Positions 18,072 through 26,312 are shown, numbered from the stretch's first letter. The stretch: DNA of 36,880 nucleotides from Bizionia sp. (GCA_020631395.1 JAHDHI010000002.1:66100-102979); one strand, 5' to 3'. A program made the numbers and translations. Notes: generated by a model from the letters alone, not told the origin.

Positions 18072-18911
18072 ATGAAAATATTGCCCTTTAAAATACCCAA
18101 ACCTGAACACCATGCTCTTGTCTACCAAGAGGATGTTGAAAATTTCTTTTACGACAAGCTACATCAACATGAGGAGATACAATTGAGCCTTATTCTTAAA
18201 GGAGAAGGTACCCTTATAGTCGGTGATACGGTAAATTATTACAAACAAGGAGACGTGTTGGTTATTGGTAGCAATTTACCCCATGTTTTCAAAAGCGACG
18301 TGGAGGCATCTCCCCAATCCCATATGCTTAGTCTATTTTTCACGGAAACTTGCTTTGGAGATCATTTTTTCGAACTTGAAGAATTGAAGGAACTTCATTC
18401 TTTTTTTAAAAGGTCTACCCTTGGATTCAAGATAAGGCCTAAATCCAAAGAGCTTGAAAATTTGTTTTTAAAACTGAAGACCAACTCGAAGCTAAAACGT
18501 TTCATCATACTACTGAAGCTTTTAAAAAAGACATCCAAAGTAGAACATAAGAGCCTATCTTCCTTTATCTATGAAAAGAAATACACGGCCATAGAAGGAA
18601 AGAGAATGCAAGATGTCTTTGAATATACGATGACTAATTATGACAAGGACATTTCTTTGGAGACCATAGCTGGTGTTGCCGCCATGACAAAAAACGCATT
18701 TTGCAAGTACTTTAAAAGGAGAACCAATAAAACCTACTTTAGATTTTTGAATGAGTTGCGCATTGAGCATGCTTGTAAATTAATGGGAGATTCAAAAGAC
18801 TTTTCCATAGCAGAGATAGCATATAAATCCGGCTTCAAGAATATTTCAAACTTCAACAGACAATTTAAAGCCATAAAACTTACAAGTCCTTCTACATATA
18901 GAAAGCGTTAA
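18072..18911 (+). CDS. AraC family transcriptional regulator with N-terminal cupin domain
   Basis: A 279-aa regulator with an N-terminal cupin-like sensing region (about residues 15-95, including HQHEEIQLSLILKGEGTL and GDVLVIGSNLPHVF) and a C-terminal AraC DNA-binding domain with two helix-turn-helix units (about 180-279, including ISLETIAGVAAMTKNAFCKYFKRR in part and FSIAEIAYKSGFKNISNFNR). It is divergent from the hydroxyproline operon across 139 bp, so it is the likely local regulator, sensing hydroxyproline or a pathway intermediate. A TATTTTTG element at 18060-18067 is very close to its ATG, so its own promoter may instead use the TAGTATTTG just upstream. It ends before a terminator hairpin. 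Confidence 0.9.
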   Translation: MKILPFKIPKPEHHALVYQEDVENFFYDKLHQHEEIQLSLILKGEGTLIVGDTVNYYKQGDVLVIGSNLPHVFKSDVEASPQSHMLSLFFTETCFGDHFFELEELKELHSFFKRSTLGFKIRPKSKELENLFLKLKTNSKLKRFIILLKLLKKTSKVEHKSLSSFIYEKKYTAIEGKRMQDVFEYTMTNYDKDISLETIAGVAAMTKNAFCKYFKRRTNKTYFRFLNELRIEHACKLMGDSKDFSIAEIAYKSGFKNISNFNRQFKAIKLTSPSTYRKR

Positions 18912-18915
18912 ACAC

Positions 18916-18949
18916 GAAAAGACCAACCTTTGTCAAGATTGGCCTTTTC
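18916..18949. terminator. Terminator hairpin after the AraC gene
   Basis: Arms GAAAAGACCAA (18916-18926) and TTGGCCTTTTC (18939-18949) pair over 11 bp with one G-U-type mismatch and a 12-nt loop. It lies between the convergent AraC gene and the phnA stop at 18970, and can serve both directions because of its A- and T-rich outer arms. Confidence 0.65.
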
Positions 18950-18969
18950 ATATGTTCATTATGACTAAT

Positions 18970-19548
18970 TTATAGTTTCTTGACGTAATCTGTAATGATT
19001 ACGATTTGTGTTGGACCTACCTTGCCCTCAATATACTTATCGTTGGAGTGATCCAAAGAGATGCGTCTCACTGCCGTACCTTGTTTGGCAATCATACTTG
19101 ACCCTTTCACTTTTAGGTCTTTTATCAAAACCACAGAATCCCCTGCCTGCAAAACTACTCCATTTACATCTCTATGAATTAATTTCTCTGGGTCTGCCTC
19201 TCCTTCCCCTGTTGACTTTGCAAACTCCAACACGTCTTCTTCCATGTACATCATATCCAACAAGTCCTGTGGCCATCCTTCTTTTCCAAGTCTGGATAAC
19301 ATTCTCCAAACTGCTACCTGCACAGCTTCGTGTTCACTCCACATGCTGTCGTTCAAACACCTCCAATGATTCGGGTCTATATTTTCTGGATCTTCTATTT
19401 GTGTTACACAGGTTTTACAGGCCATCAAAGACTTTTTCAGGTCCTCGTCCTTGTATGGTGCCAAAGTATATATTTGCAGATGCTCATCGCTTGTACACAA
19501 TTCACATTTGTTGTCTGCTCTTTTTTTTAGCTCTCTTTCTAAACTCAT
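18970..19548 (-). CDS. PhnA family zinc-ribbon protein
   Basis: A 192-aa protein with an N-terminal zinc ribbon (C15-x2-C18 and C44-x2-C47) and a C-terminal PhnA domain (about 125-192; DVNGVVLQAGDSVVLIKDLKVKG in part, then QGTAVRRISL and the closing VIITDYVKKL). The name comes from the phn region, but the protein is not known to degrade phosphonates itself and its role is unclear. The middle section (DSMWSEHEAVQVAVWRMLSR) is typical of the longer Bacteroidota version. It is cytoplasmic. It lies 78 nt downstream of the MmcQ/YjbR gene on the same strand, after a small hairpin. Confidence 0.85.
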   Translation of the reverse strand: MSLERELKKRADNKCELCTSDEHLQIYTLAPYKDEDLKKSLMACKTCVTQIEDPENIDPNHWRCLNDSMWSEHEAVQVAVWRMLSRLGKEGWPQDLLDMMYMEEDVLEFAKSTGEGEADPEKLIHRDVNGVVLQAGDSVVLIKDLKVKGSSMIAKQGTAVRRISLDHSNDKYIEGKVGPTQIVIITDYVKKL

Positions 19549-19612
19549 ACTAAAATTTTAAAGCGTAAAGATATGCTTATTTATGGTAATGAAGATTATT
19601 GAATGTTTTGTA

Positions 19613-19635
19613 GAAGCATACCTCCTTTATGCTTC
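19613..19635. other. Small hairpin at the MmcQ/YjbR gene 3' end
   Basis: Perfect 8-bp arms GAAGCATA (19613-19620) and TATGCTTC (19628-19635) overlap the stop codon at 19627-19629. No T-run follows, so it may be a weak terminator or a 3'-end stabiliser. Confidence 0.4.
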
Positions 19636-19995
19636 CTTAAAAGCATCTCTTACTTTCTTAGGCAAGCTTTTCACCACCATATCATAGGAATGGTCTATCA
19701 ACTCGACTATTAATTTTGGTTGTAGTTCTCCTTTGTGTACATAGAGTGTATTCCAATGTTTTTTACTCATATGCCAACCAGCTTCTATGCTTTCATAGTT
19801 TTCTCTAAGTTCCAATGCATACTCTGGATCGCACTTCAAATTGATTGACGCCAAACCTTTTTCCCATTTTCCCAATGGCGCCAAAACAAACATCTTACCA
19901 GCGACCTTAAAGACCAATGTATCCTTGTCAAAAGGAAAATGCTCTGTAACTTGAGGTTTGCCGAGACAATATTCTCTAATGTATTCTATATCCAT
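19627..19995 (-). CDS. MmcQ/YjbR family protein
   Basis: A 122-aa protein of the MmcQ/YjbR (DUF419) family. The opening MDIEYIREYCLGKPQVTEHFPF, the FKVAGKMFVLAPL strand, the central NLKCDPEYALELRENY and the HMSKKHWNTLYV segment are the usual family landmarks. The fold is CyaY-like and has been suggested to bind DNA; the cellular role is not established. It has no signal peptide or membrane segment. It appears to be a small single gene, or the first of a pair with phnA. Confidence 0.88.
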   Translation of the reverse strand: MDIEYIREYCLGKPQVTEHFPFDKDTLVFKVAGKMFVLAPLGKWEKGLASINLKCDPEYALELRENYESIEAGWHMSKKHWNTLYVHKGELQPKLIVELIDHSYDMVVKSLPKKVRDAFKEA

Positions 19996-20017
19996 TAAAT
20001 AAATTTAAATAAAAAAA

Positions 20018-20155
20018 TCATTTAATGTTCTCTTGCGATAAGTTTTTATGTCTCTTCTTGGTAGTATGCTCCGTTTTTCTATTGGATGTTTTAACTAACG
20101 GAGGGATATCCAAACTGATCAAGACATCATTAATGTAGAGTAATACTTTATTCAT
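20018..20155 (-). CDS. Possible 45-aa basic small protein
   Basis: An ATG-started ORF of 45 codons fills most of the gap between the MmcQ/YjbR gene and the DUF4230 operon terminator. It opens with a short hydrophobic part (MNKVLLYINDVLISLDIPPL) and ends in a very basic tail with KKRHKNLSQENIK. I recognise no family. It ends 22 nt before the MmcQ/YjbR start codon, on the same strand. No promoter of good quality is visible, so it could be a chance ORF. Confidence 0.35.
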   Translation of the reverse strand: MNKVLLYINDVLISLDIPPLVKTSNRKTEHTTKKRHKNLSQENIK

Positions 20156-20239
20156 TATTATAGAGTTTTGTTGGTTTGCCTCTTAAACAATTAATATCAT
20201 AAGTCGATTCTCATAATAAGGTATGCTATCCAATATAAT

Positions 20240-20290
20240 AAAAAAACGATAAAAACCAACGTTTTAGCGTTCAAAAATCACACTTTATCG
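20240..20290 (-). terminator. Intrinsic terminator of the DUF4230 operon
   Basis: On the - strand CGATAAA (20290-20284) pairs with TTTATCG (20253-20247), with an inner AACG/CGTT stem, and is followed directly by seven T residues (20246-20240). It lies 20 nt after the DUF4230 stop, the place expected for an operon terminator. Confidence 0.55.
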
Positions 20291-20309
20291 GTAATTCGTG
20301 TAATATTCG

Positions 20310-20921
20310 CTATTCTACTAATTTTTGCTGATTTCCGCCTTCAATCTTCAATGCAGAATAATCCAATGTCCAACCTATGGTTTCCACAATGCTCTCTATC
20401 AATTGAATGGAATCCAAGGCTTCCTTTTGAGCTATTTGATACAATCCGCTCTCAGGAACCTTATCACGAATGTGCTGCTTTGCTTCATTATGCAAATCCG
20501 TTAGATCGTTTGCTTCGAACTTGTTGAACAAGCCATCTTTTTTATCATAGTAGTCTATGTTCGTTTCTATGGATAGTATTTCGGCTTTTGGAAAATGATT
20601 CAACACCAATGTTTTTCTTTTTGAACTTGCCTTCATTTCTATTTTTGCCAAATCGAAGCCGACATAAGCTTTGGCATTAACTATCACCAATGCCTTTTTA
20701 CGGCTGGATATCAATTTCAAAAAACGTTCCTTGACATCTTCGTAGTGATAGATTTCGGCAAAGTCACCTTCTACAGTTATGAATTTGCATACCTTTTTGA
20801 TCTTATCCAACAGTATTATTGATTGTGCACTAGCCAACTGTTTGGATTTAATATGTTTTATGTAAGTGAAGACTCCCAAACTCACCAAAGCTCCAAAAAT
20901 GATTCCTAAGAGTGTTTCCAT
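20310..20921 (-). CDS. DUF4230 membrane-anchored protein
   Basis: A 203-aa protein with one N-terminal membrane segment (METLLGIIFGALVSLGVFTYI) followed by a soluble DUF4230 domain (about 40-195; LDKIKKVCKFITVEGDFAEIYHY in part, then KALVIVNAKAYVGFDLAKIE). The function of the family is unknown. Its ATG overlaps the cyclase-family stop by 1 nt (TAATG), which indicates translational coupling. It is the last gene of the operon that begins with the outer-membrane protein at 24043, and a T-tailed hairpin follows. Confidence 0.88.
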   Translation of the reverse strand: METLLGIIFGALVSLGVFTYIKHIKSKQLASAQSIILLDKIKKVCKFITVEGDFAEIYHYEDVKERFLKLISSRKKALVIVNAKAYVGFDLAKIEMKASSKRKTLVLNHFPKAEILSIETNIDYYDKKDGLFNKFEANDLTDLHNEAKQHIRDKVPESGLYQIAQKEALDSIQLIESIVETIGWTLDYSALKIEGGNQQKLVE

Positions 20922-21667
20922 TATTCTACTTTATATAAAATGGGTTTGCTTGGTGTGGCATCATTCTTAAATGGAGCTATTTGCAAGTTCAAAATATAGG
21001 TTCCATCCAAGACCTTATTTGGTACATATATGAATTCCGTAATCGTTGCATTGGTTCTCATCGTCCCATCCACATCCCAAAATGCCTTGTGAGCCAACAG
21101 CTTGCCATCGTCTTTTTCTTTGTCTACGCTAGGTAGATCTATGAGTAGATGCTTCACGCCACATTCCCTTATGTAAATAGCTGCTTCTTCTGTCAAATAA
21201 GGCCAATTCGTATTGGAGTATTGACGTGACTTCTTATCCTTGGTATTGGGCATCGTTCTAATCACCAATGCTTCCAATTCCTTGTTCCTAATCAAGAATC
21301 GAAGTTGTTCCTTAGAGATCACATAGTCGCCTGCCTTCAATTCTGGCGCCACGGTTATCACTTCCGCAACAAACATGAAACGTTTCAAGCATTTATTGAT
21401 GCTATGAAATTTTTTGGTGATATGACCAACACATTCCGTGTGTGTTCCGTGTGCATGTGGGTTAAACTCAATGTTATTGAAATTTACCGTAGCTCCTTCA
21501 TCGACGCTTGCCACCCAATCGCCAATGACCACTGGTGCAATTTTAGGTTCCCCAATGTACCATGCATTCGCATTCTCTTTGGATGCCTTCAATGTAATTG
21601 ATATGTCGAGGGGTTTCGACAAATCGATAGTATAAGTTTTGTCTTGTACTTTTATTATAGTATTCAA
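20921..21667 (-). CDS. Cyclase family (kynurenine formamidase-like) metal hydrolase
   Basis: A 248-aa member of the Cyclase/arylformamidase family. The metal-binding region reads HAHGTHTECVGH (about residues 73-84), corresponding to the HxGTHxDxxxH motif with Glu in place of Asp. Other landmarks are LLIDLPSVDKEKDD and AHKAFW. Such enzymes hydrolyse formamides or cyclic substrates; no kynurenine pathway gene is nearby, so the substrate is open. The start is TTG at 21667, which overlaps the hemW stop by 4 nt (TTGA), so translation is probably coupled. The protein is cytoplasmic. Confidence 0.85.
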   Translation of the reverse strand: MNTIIKVQDKTYTIDLSKPLDISITLKASKENANAWYIGEPKIAPVVIGDWVASVDEGATVNFNNIEFNPHAHGTHTECVGHITKKFHSINKCLKRFMFVAEVITVAPELKAGDYVISKEQLRFLIRNKELEALVIRTMPNTKDKKSRQYSNTNWPYLTEEAAIYIRECGVKHLLIDLPSVDKEKDDGKLLAHKAFWDVDGTMRTNATITEFIYVPNKVLDGTYILNLQIAPFKNDATPSKPILYKVE

Positions 21668-22797
21668 TGGTTATTGATTTTAAATAAATCTGATGCTATC
21701 CCGTCACTTAAGAACTTTCCTTTTTTGGTGACCAATAGCTTATCATCTTCAATATACAACAAATGTTTTTTTATATGCCTTTGTGATGTTATCAAAAGGT
21801 AATCTTCATACACTTTGCCAAAATCGTGCCTAACTTTTTCCAATGACACTCCCCAAATCGTTCTTAATCCCGTCATTACATATTCGTTGTACTTGTCCGT
21901 AGTCGTCAAAGTTTCTATTTCGGATGGCAACTCTTTGTTTTCAATGGCCTTTATGTATTTGGCATTGTTACGTATATTCCAACTGCGTTGTACTCCATTG
22001 AAAGAATGCGCCGAAGGACCAATTCCCAAGTACGACTTTCCTTGCCAGTATGCCGAATTGTTTCTACTGAAATACCCTTCTTTTCCAAAATTTGACAACT
22101 CGTAATGGACAAAGCCAGAATTCGCCAAGGTTTCCGTTAAAATATGAAACTGCCGTTCTGCCAATGCATCGTCTACATTTTCTACAACTCCCTTTTCTAT
22201 AAAGGACGCCAATGCCGTTTTCGGTTCCACCGTCAATGCATAGCTTGAAATGTGATTGACTCCGAAGGACAATGCCATTTCTATGTTTTCCTTCCATTGT
22301 TGGCTGGTAGAACCAGGAATGCCATAGATTAAATCCAGAGAAATATTATCGAAATAACGTGTGGCCATTTCCAAACACTGTCTTGCCTCGAAAGCATCAT
22401 GTGCTCGATTCATCAATTTCAAATCGGCTTCGAAGAATGATTGAATGCCAACGCTCAATCTATTGATGGGGCTTTGGGACAATTGCAGAATCACCTTTTC
22501 TGACAGATCATCCGGGTTGGCCTCCAATGTAATCTCTGGGGCTTGCGACACGTCATAGTTCTTGTAAACGGAATCCATCAACAATTGCAATTCTTCTAGA
22601 GACAACAAGCTTGGCGTTCCTCCACCAAAATAAATGGTTTCTACCGTCTTGTCCTCAAATTCGCCTTTGCGCAACTCCAACTCTGCGACCAAAGCGTCAA
22701 CAAGTTCATCTTTCTTTTTCAGTGACGTCGAAAAATGAAAATCGCAATAATGGCATGCTTGCTTGCAAAATGGTATGTGTATGTATATGCCTGCGAT
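21664..22797 (-). CDS. hemW: Radical SAM heme chaperone HemW, apparent ATC start
   Basis: A 377-aa HemW (formerly called oxygen-independent coproporphyrinogen III oxidase-like). The radical SAM cluster motif C11-x3-C15-x2-C18 lies in AGIYIHIPFCKQACHYC, and FGGGTPSLLS, EANPDD and LSVGIQSF follow. HemW binds heme and is thought to deliver it to respiratory proteins. The first in-frame ATG (22692) would drop the Fe-S motif. Upstream, no NTG codon exists between the motif and an in-frame TAA; the codon at the position of the family's initial Met is ATC (22797-22795). A TTTAAATT/AATTTAAA inverted repeat (22809-22826) precedes it. It may be a true rare start, or a sequence error or mutation. It is preceded by ruvC (58 nt). 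Confidence 0.88.
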   Translation of the reverse strand: MAGIYIHIPFCKQACHYCDFHFSTSLKKKDELVDALVAELELRKGEFEDKTVETIYFGGGTPSLLSLEELQLLMDSVYKNYDVSQAPEITLEANPDDLSEKVILQLSQSPINRLSVGIQSFFEADLKLMNRAHDAFEARQCLEMATRYFDNISLDLIYGIPGSTSQQWKENIEMALSFGVNHISSYALTVEPKTALASFIEKGVVENVDDALAERQFHILTETLANSGFVHYELSNFGKEGYFSRNNSAYWQGKSYLGIGPSAHSFNGVQRSWNIRNNAKYIKAIENKELPSEIETLTTTDKYNEYVMTGLRTIWGVSLEKVRHDFGKVYEDYLLITSQRHIKKHLLYIEDDKLLVTKKGKFLSDGIASDLFKINNH

Positions 22798-22855
22798 GGT
22801 TTTATTTTTTTAAATTTCAATTTAAAAGCTACTGCTAACTGCAATAGAATACTAC

Positions 22856-23410
22856 TTATTTCTTAACTCGTTTCTCGTTCTGCTTTACAAAAGCACTCCA
22901 ACCGGAATAGCTTTTGCCTATCTCAACACGACCTTGGTTGTAGAAATGACAGACTGCCGCTGCCAACCCATCCATGGAATCCAAGTTCTTTGGAAGTGTT
23001 TTTAGTCCTAGCATGCTTTGTAGCATCTTGGCTACTTGCTCTTTACTGGCATTTCCCTTTCCAGTGATGGCCATCTTTATCTTCTTGGGCGCATATTCCG
23101 TTATGGGTACTTCCCTTGACAATCCTGCCGCCATGGCTACGCCTTGTGCTCTACCTAGCTTTAACATGCTTTGTACATTCTTACCGAAAAAAGGAGCTTC
23201 AATGGCTATTTCATCTGGATGGTGTGTATCTATCAACTCTATGGTACGTTCAAAAATGAGTTTCAGTTTCAAATAATGGTCATCGTATTTCTTCAAATCC
23301 AATTCGTTGAGTTGAAGGAATTGCATTTTCTTGTTCATTACCTTTATGAGTCCGAACCCCATGATGGTCGTACCCGGATCTATCCCCAGTATTATTTTTT
23401 CTTCTGTCAT
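22856..23410 (-). CDS. ruvC: Crossover junction endodeoxyribonuclease RuvC
   Basis: A 184-aa Holliday-junction resolvase with a complete acidic site: D11 (ILGIDPGT), E71 (AIEAPFFGKN), and D144 and D147 (NLDSMDGLAAAVCH). It resolves four-way junctions together with RuvAB during recombinational repair. Its ATG directly follows the stop of the outer-membrane protein gene with no spacer. hemW is 58 nt downstream. The neighbours are unrelated in function, as is common for this gene. Confidence 0.96.
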   Translation of the reverse strand: MTEEKIILGIDPGTTIMGFGLIKVMNKKMQFLQLNELDLKKYDDHYLKLKLIFERTIELIDTHHPDEIAIEAPFFGKNVQSMLKLGRAQGVAMAAGLSREVPITEYAPKKIKMAITGKGNASKEQVAKMLQSMLGLKTLPKNLDSMDGLAAAVCHFYNQGRVEIGKSYSGWSAFVKQNEKRVKK

Positions 23411-24043
23411 TTAATCGTTGCAATAGGTACAACCGCTCAATGAAAACGATATACCTGCTGTTATGGTGAGCAAGTTGCCGTTAAAGGATCCAAAGCCTTC
23501 GGATACGGGATCGAATTCTCCTGCAAAACCATAGATGTAGGACGTGTCCAAAAATACAGAGATCGTTCTATCTATCTTATAATGCAGTTCCACACCTGCC
23601 ATTACATTCAAGAAGGAGGTTTTGTTGTCCTTGTAATCCGCCAATGGCTTTATCATGGAAAACCCGGGTCCAGCGTGTGCGACGAATCCCACTCCTATGG
23701 GCAGAAAGGTGAAATCTCTAGTGGCATCATATACGAATTGCGCATTGATACGTGTGTAATTCACCTTGAACTCCGGTGTATCATCGGCATTTGCAAATCT
23801 ATTGTAGCCGTAATCCAACTTTGCCCCAATTTGGGGTTTGAACATATGTTGTATTCCTAAGTTTATGGTTGGAAAATTTATCGATTTTGCTTCGAAGGGA
23901 TTAACTACCCCATCTTGAGACGGACTGTTCAATCCAAAGGCAATAAGTGCTTTCCACTTACTTGTGTCTTCCTGAGAAAAGGAACTGGTAATACCAATTA
24001 AAAAGAATGTTAAAAAGCAATAGTACTTAATTGAGGTCTTCAT
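23411..24043 (-). CDS. Outer-membrane beta-barrel protein
   Basis: A 210-aa protein with a signal peptide (MKTSIKYYCFLTFFLIGITSSFSQ) and alternating polar/hydrophobic strands typical of small OmpA/OmpW-like beta-barrels (IGAKLDYGYNRF, GVGFVAHAGPGFSMI, VMAGVELHYKIDRTI, LLTITAGISFSL). The C-terminal tail after the last strand, SGCTYCND, has a CxxC pair, which is unusual for a barrel that normally ends on an aromatic residue. It is the first gene of the ruvC/hemW operon and divergent from the flippase-like gene. The exact family and function are not recognised. Confidence 0.75.
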   Translation of the reverse strand: MKTSIKYYCFLTFFLIGITSSFSQEDTSKWKALIAFGLNSPSQDGVVNPFEAKSINFPTINLGIQHMFKPQIGAKLDYGYNRFANADDTPEFKVNYTRINAQFVYDATRDFTFLPIGVGFVAHAGPGFSMIKPLADYKDNKTSFLNVMAGVELHYKIDRTISVFLDTSYIYGFAGEFDPVSEGFGSFNGNLLTITAGISFSLSGCTYCND

Positions 24044-24117
24044 TATGTTATATTTGATTTAATTTGCAGAACGTAATTAACTTTAATTCAAGAAATGCCA
24101 CATTTAGTTTAGTATTC

Positions 24118-25083
24118 ATGAATAGTACGCTACCCTACAAAACTAAACAATTCTTTTTTATACTCATTAAATTGGGTATCGTTGTTGGTGCTTTTTATTT
24201 TATTTGCAGCAAACTCCTAAACAACGGGACTCTTGATTTCCATGATTTCATTGACTTTCTAAATGAAAGTTCCATTCATTCAACTAAAAACATCCTCATA
24301 TTATTGCTTTTGAGCTTTTTCAATTGGTTTTTTGAAATTGCAAAATGGAGAGTCTTGGTTTCTTCCATAAAAAAAATAACCCCTATGGATGCCACCGAGC
24401 AAAGTCTGGGTTCGCTTACAGCTTCCCTATTTACCCCAAACAGAATAGGGGAATACGGAGCAAAAGCCATTTATTTTCATAAATCCCAAAGAAAACGAGT
24501 TTTGCTACTGAACTTGATTGGCAACATGATGCAAATGGGCATTACCGTCATTTTGGGAATCATCGGTCTTTGGACATTTGCAAATGCACACCCGATTGAA
24601 GTGGACTTTTTAAAAATCTCAAGAGGGATCGTTGTCTTTTTTGTTGTTTTGAGTATGATCTTCATAGGCTTAAAGAAGACTAGATTTACGATTAAGGGCG
24701 TTTCTTTTGATAAAATCAAACGGTTTGTTTTTGACCTATCGACAAGAATCAAGTTTTTGGCCTTTGCCTTTTCTCTGATTCGCTATGCCATCTTCTCTTT
24801 TCAGTTTTACTTTTTGTTGCAAATCTTTGGAGTGGGGCTATCTTATTTAGAAGCCATTTCCATCATCACATCAATGTATTTGCTGGCTTCGGCAATCCCT
24901 TCTTTTTTCATTTTCGACGTCATCGTAAAAGGGAGTGTTGCCGTTTATTTGTTTTCCATGGTTGGCGTCAACGAATTGACCATTCTATGCATCATTACTT
25001 TAATGTGGTTGTTTAACTTTGTACTACCTAGCATTTTTGGAAGCTACTACGTACTCAATTTCAATTTACCCATAGACGACTAA
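24118..25083 (+). CDS. Lysylphosphatidylglycerol synthase TM region (UPF0104/AglD-like) membrane protein
   Basis: A polytopic inner-membrane protein of about 321 aa with seven or more hydrophobic segments, resembling the LPG synthase transmembrane/AglD family. The family landmark near LTASLFTPNRIGEYGAKAIY (substrate region with the RxGE core) is clear. Only the membrane part is present; no lysyltransferase domain follows, so a flippase or accessory lipid-handling role is more likely. The start is placed at ATG 24118 (MNSTLPYKTKQ); a TTG at 24064 would add 18 residues with no support. The GT2 gene begins 5 nt after its stop, so the two probably act on the same lipid-linked glycan or glycolipid. 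Confidence 0.82.
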   Translation: MNSTLPYKTKQFFFILIKLGIVVGAFYFICSKLLNNGTLDFHDFIDFLNESSIHSTKNILILLLLSFFNWFFEIAKWRVLVSSIKKITPMDATEQSLGSLTASLFTPNRIGEYGAKAIYFHKSQRKRVLLLNLIGNMMQMGITVILGIIGLWTFANAHPIEVDFLKISRGIVVFFVVLSMIFIGLKKTRFTIKGVSFDKIKRFVFDLSTRIKFLAFAFSLIRYAIFSFQFYFLLQIFGVGLSYLEAISIITSMYLLASAIPSFFIFDVIVKGSVAVYLFSMVGVNELTILCIITLMWLFNFVLPSIFGSYYVLNFNLPIDD

Positions 25084-25088
25084 ACGCC

Positions 25089-26216
25089 ATGAGCCTATTC
25101 TTCATAACAATTACGGTGGCATACCTATTTTTAATAGGTCATTTTGCATATGGTTTTGACAAAGTCGAATCTTTTGGGATTGGGGACGTAAAGCCAAAAA
25201 CCAAATTTTCGATCATTGTGCCATTTAGAAACGAAGCTGAAAACCTGCCCAAATTGTTGCAATCCCTAAAAACATTGAATTACCCCAAGCAATTGTTTGA
25301 AATCTTATGTGTAGACGATGAATCTAATGACGATTCCCTTGGAACGATATCTTCCTTTTCTAGGTTGAATCCAGATTTTCAAATAAAGGTGCTTAAAAAC
25401 ACAAGAGCGACCAATTCCCCTAAAAAGGATGCCATTGTCTCAGCCATAAAGGTAGCAGAACATGAATGGGTCATAACCACGGATGCGGATTGCATTGTTC
25501 CAAAACATTGGCTTGATGCCTTTGATGCCTTCATTGGAAGACATCCATGTGAGTTTGTCGTTGCTCCAGTAACCTACCACGAAGTGGATTCTTTCCTAGA
25601 TCGTTTTCAATTGCTTGACTTCTTGAGTTTGATGGGGGCTACCATTGGTGGTTTTGGAATAAGGAGACCTTTTTTATGCAACGGCGCCAACTTGGCGTAT
25701 CGCAAAACGCTATTCGACTCGGTGAATGGTTTTGAAGGCAACGACGACATAGCCAGTGGGGACGACATATTCTTGCTGGAAAAAGCTCTCAAATCCAATG
25801 GAAGGAACGTTGGTTATTTAAAATCCGAGCACTCCATCGTTCTCACCAAACCACAATCCAGTTGGAAGGCTTTAATGGCACAACGCAAACGATGGGCTGC
25901 AAAGACATCCAATTACGACTCCTTGTTTGGCAAGCTGACGGGGCTGATTGTCTTGTTGATGAATGCCAGCTTGATTTGTGCTCTTGCATTCACCATCATT
26001 GGAGAATTGAGTCCAAGGTTGTTATTTTACGCTTTCATCATAAAATTCGGGATCGATTTTTTATTGCTGTTCAAAACCAGTCGTTTCTTCTCCCAAGAAA
26101 GATATTTGGGTTCCTTTGTCATTTCGAGTGTCGTCTATCCTTTTTTCTGTGTCTACGTAGCCTTCATTTCTATGTTTACCACTTATAAATGGAAAGGGAG
26201 AAGCTTCAACAAATAG
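25089..26216 (+). CDS. Membrane glycosyltransferase family 2
   Basis: A 375-aa processive-type GT2. An N-terminal membrane segment (residues 1-22) is followed by the GT-A domain: VPFRNEAENL at 44-53, VDDES at 75-79, the DxD motif at D132-A-D134, GDD at 224-226, and Q-R-K-R-W at 265-269 (the QxxRW motif). Three C-terminal membrane segments follow (about 280-365). It transfers a sugar from a nucleotide donor to a lipid or polysaccharide acceptor on the cytoplasmic face. Donor and acceptor cannot be read from sequence. It is co-transcribed with the UPF0104-like membrane protein 5 nt upstream. Confidence 0.92.
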   Translation: MSLFFITITVAYLFLIGHFAYGFDKVESFGIGDVKPKTKFSIIVPFRNEAENLPKLLQSLKTLNYPKQLFEILCVDDESNDDSLGTISSFSRLNPDFQIKVLKNTRATNSPKKDAIVSAIKVAEHEWVITTDADCIVPKHWLDAFDAFIGRHPCEFVVAPVTYHEVDSFLDRFQLLDFLSLMGATIGGFGIRRPFLCNGANLAYRKTLFDSVNGFEGNDDIASGDDIFLLEKALKSNGRNVGYLKSEHSIVLTKPQSSWKALMAQRKRWAAKTSNYDSLFGKLTGLIVLLMNASLICALAFTIIGELSPRLLFYAFIIKFGIDFLLLFKTSRFFSQERYLGSFVISSVVYPFFCVYVAFISMFTTYKWKGRSFNK

Positions 26217-26312
26217 CAATATCAAATCTAGGTTAATATGACTAGAATTGGTATGGTTATCGATAATTGGCTTAAAATTTTTACATTTACATAAATCCAA
26301 ATCCCAAATACA

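Noticed and set aside
19621..19630. AAGGAGG on the - strand as a strong ribosome binding site
   Set aside because: It lies in the loop of a hairpin at a gene's 3' end, the following frame is only seven codons, and this phylum rarely uses Shine-Dalgarno sites.
24064..24117. TTG at 24064 as the start of the flippase-like membrane protein
   Set aside because: The extra 18 residues lack family similarity and an ATG at 24118 gives the expected short cytoplasmic N-terminus.
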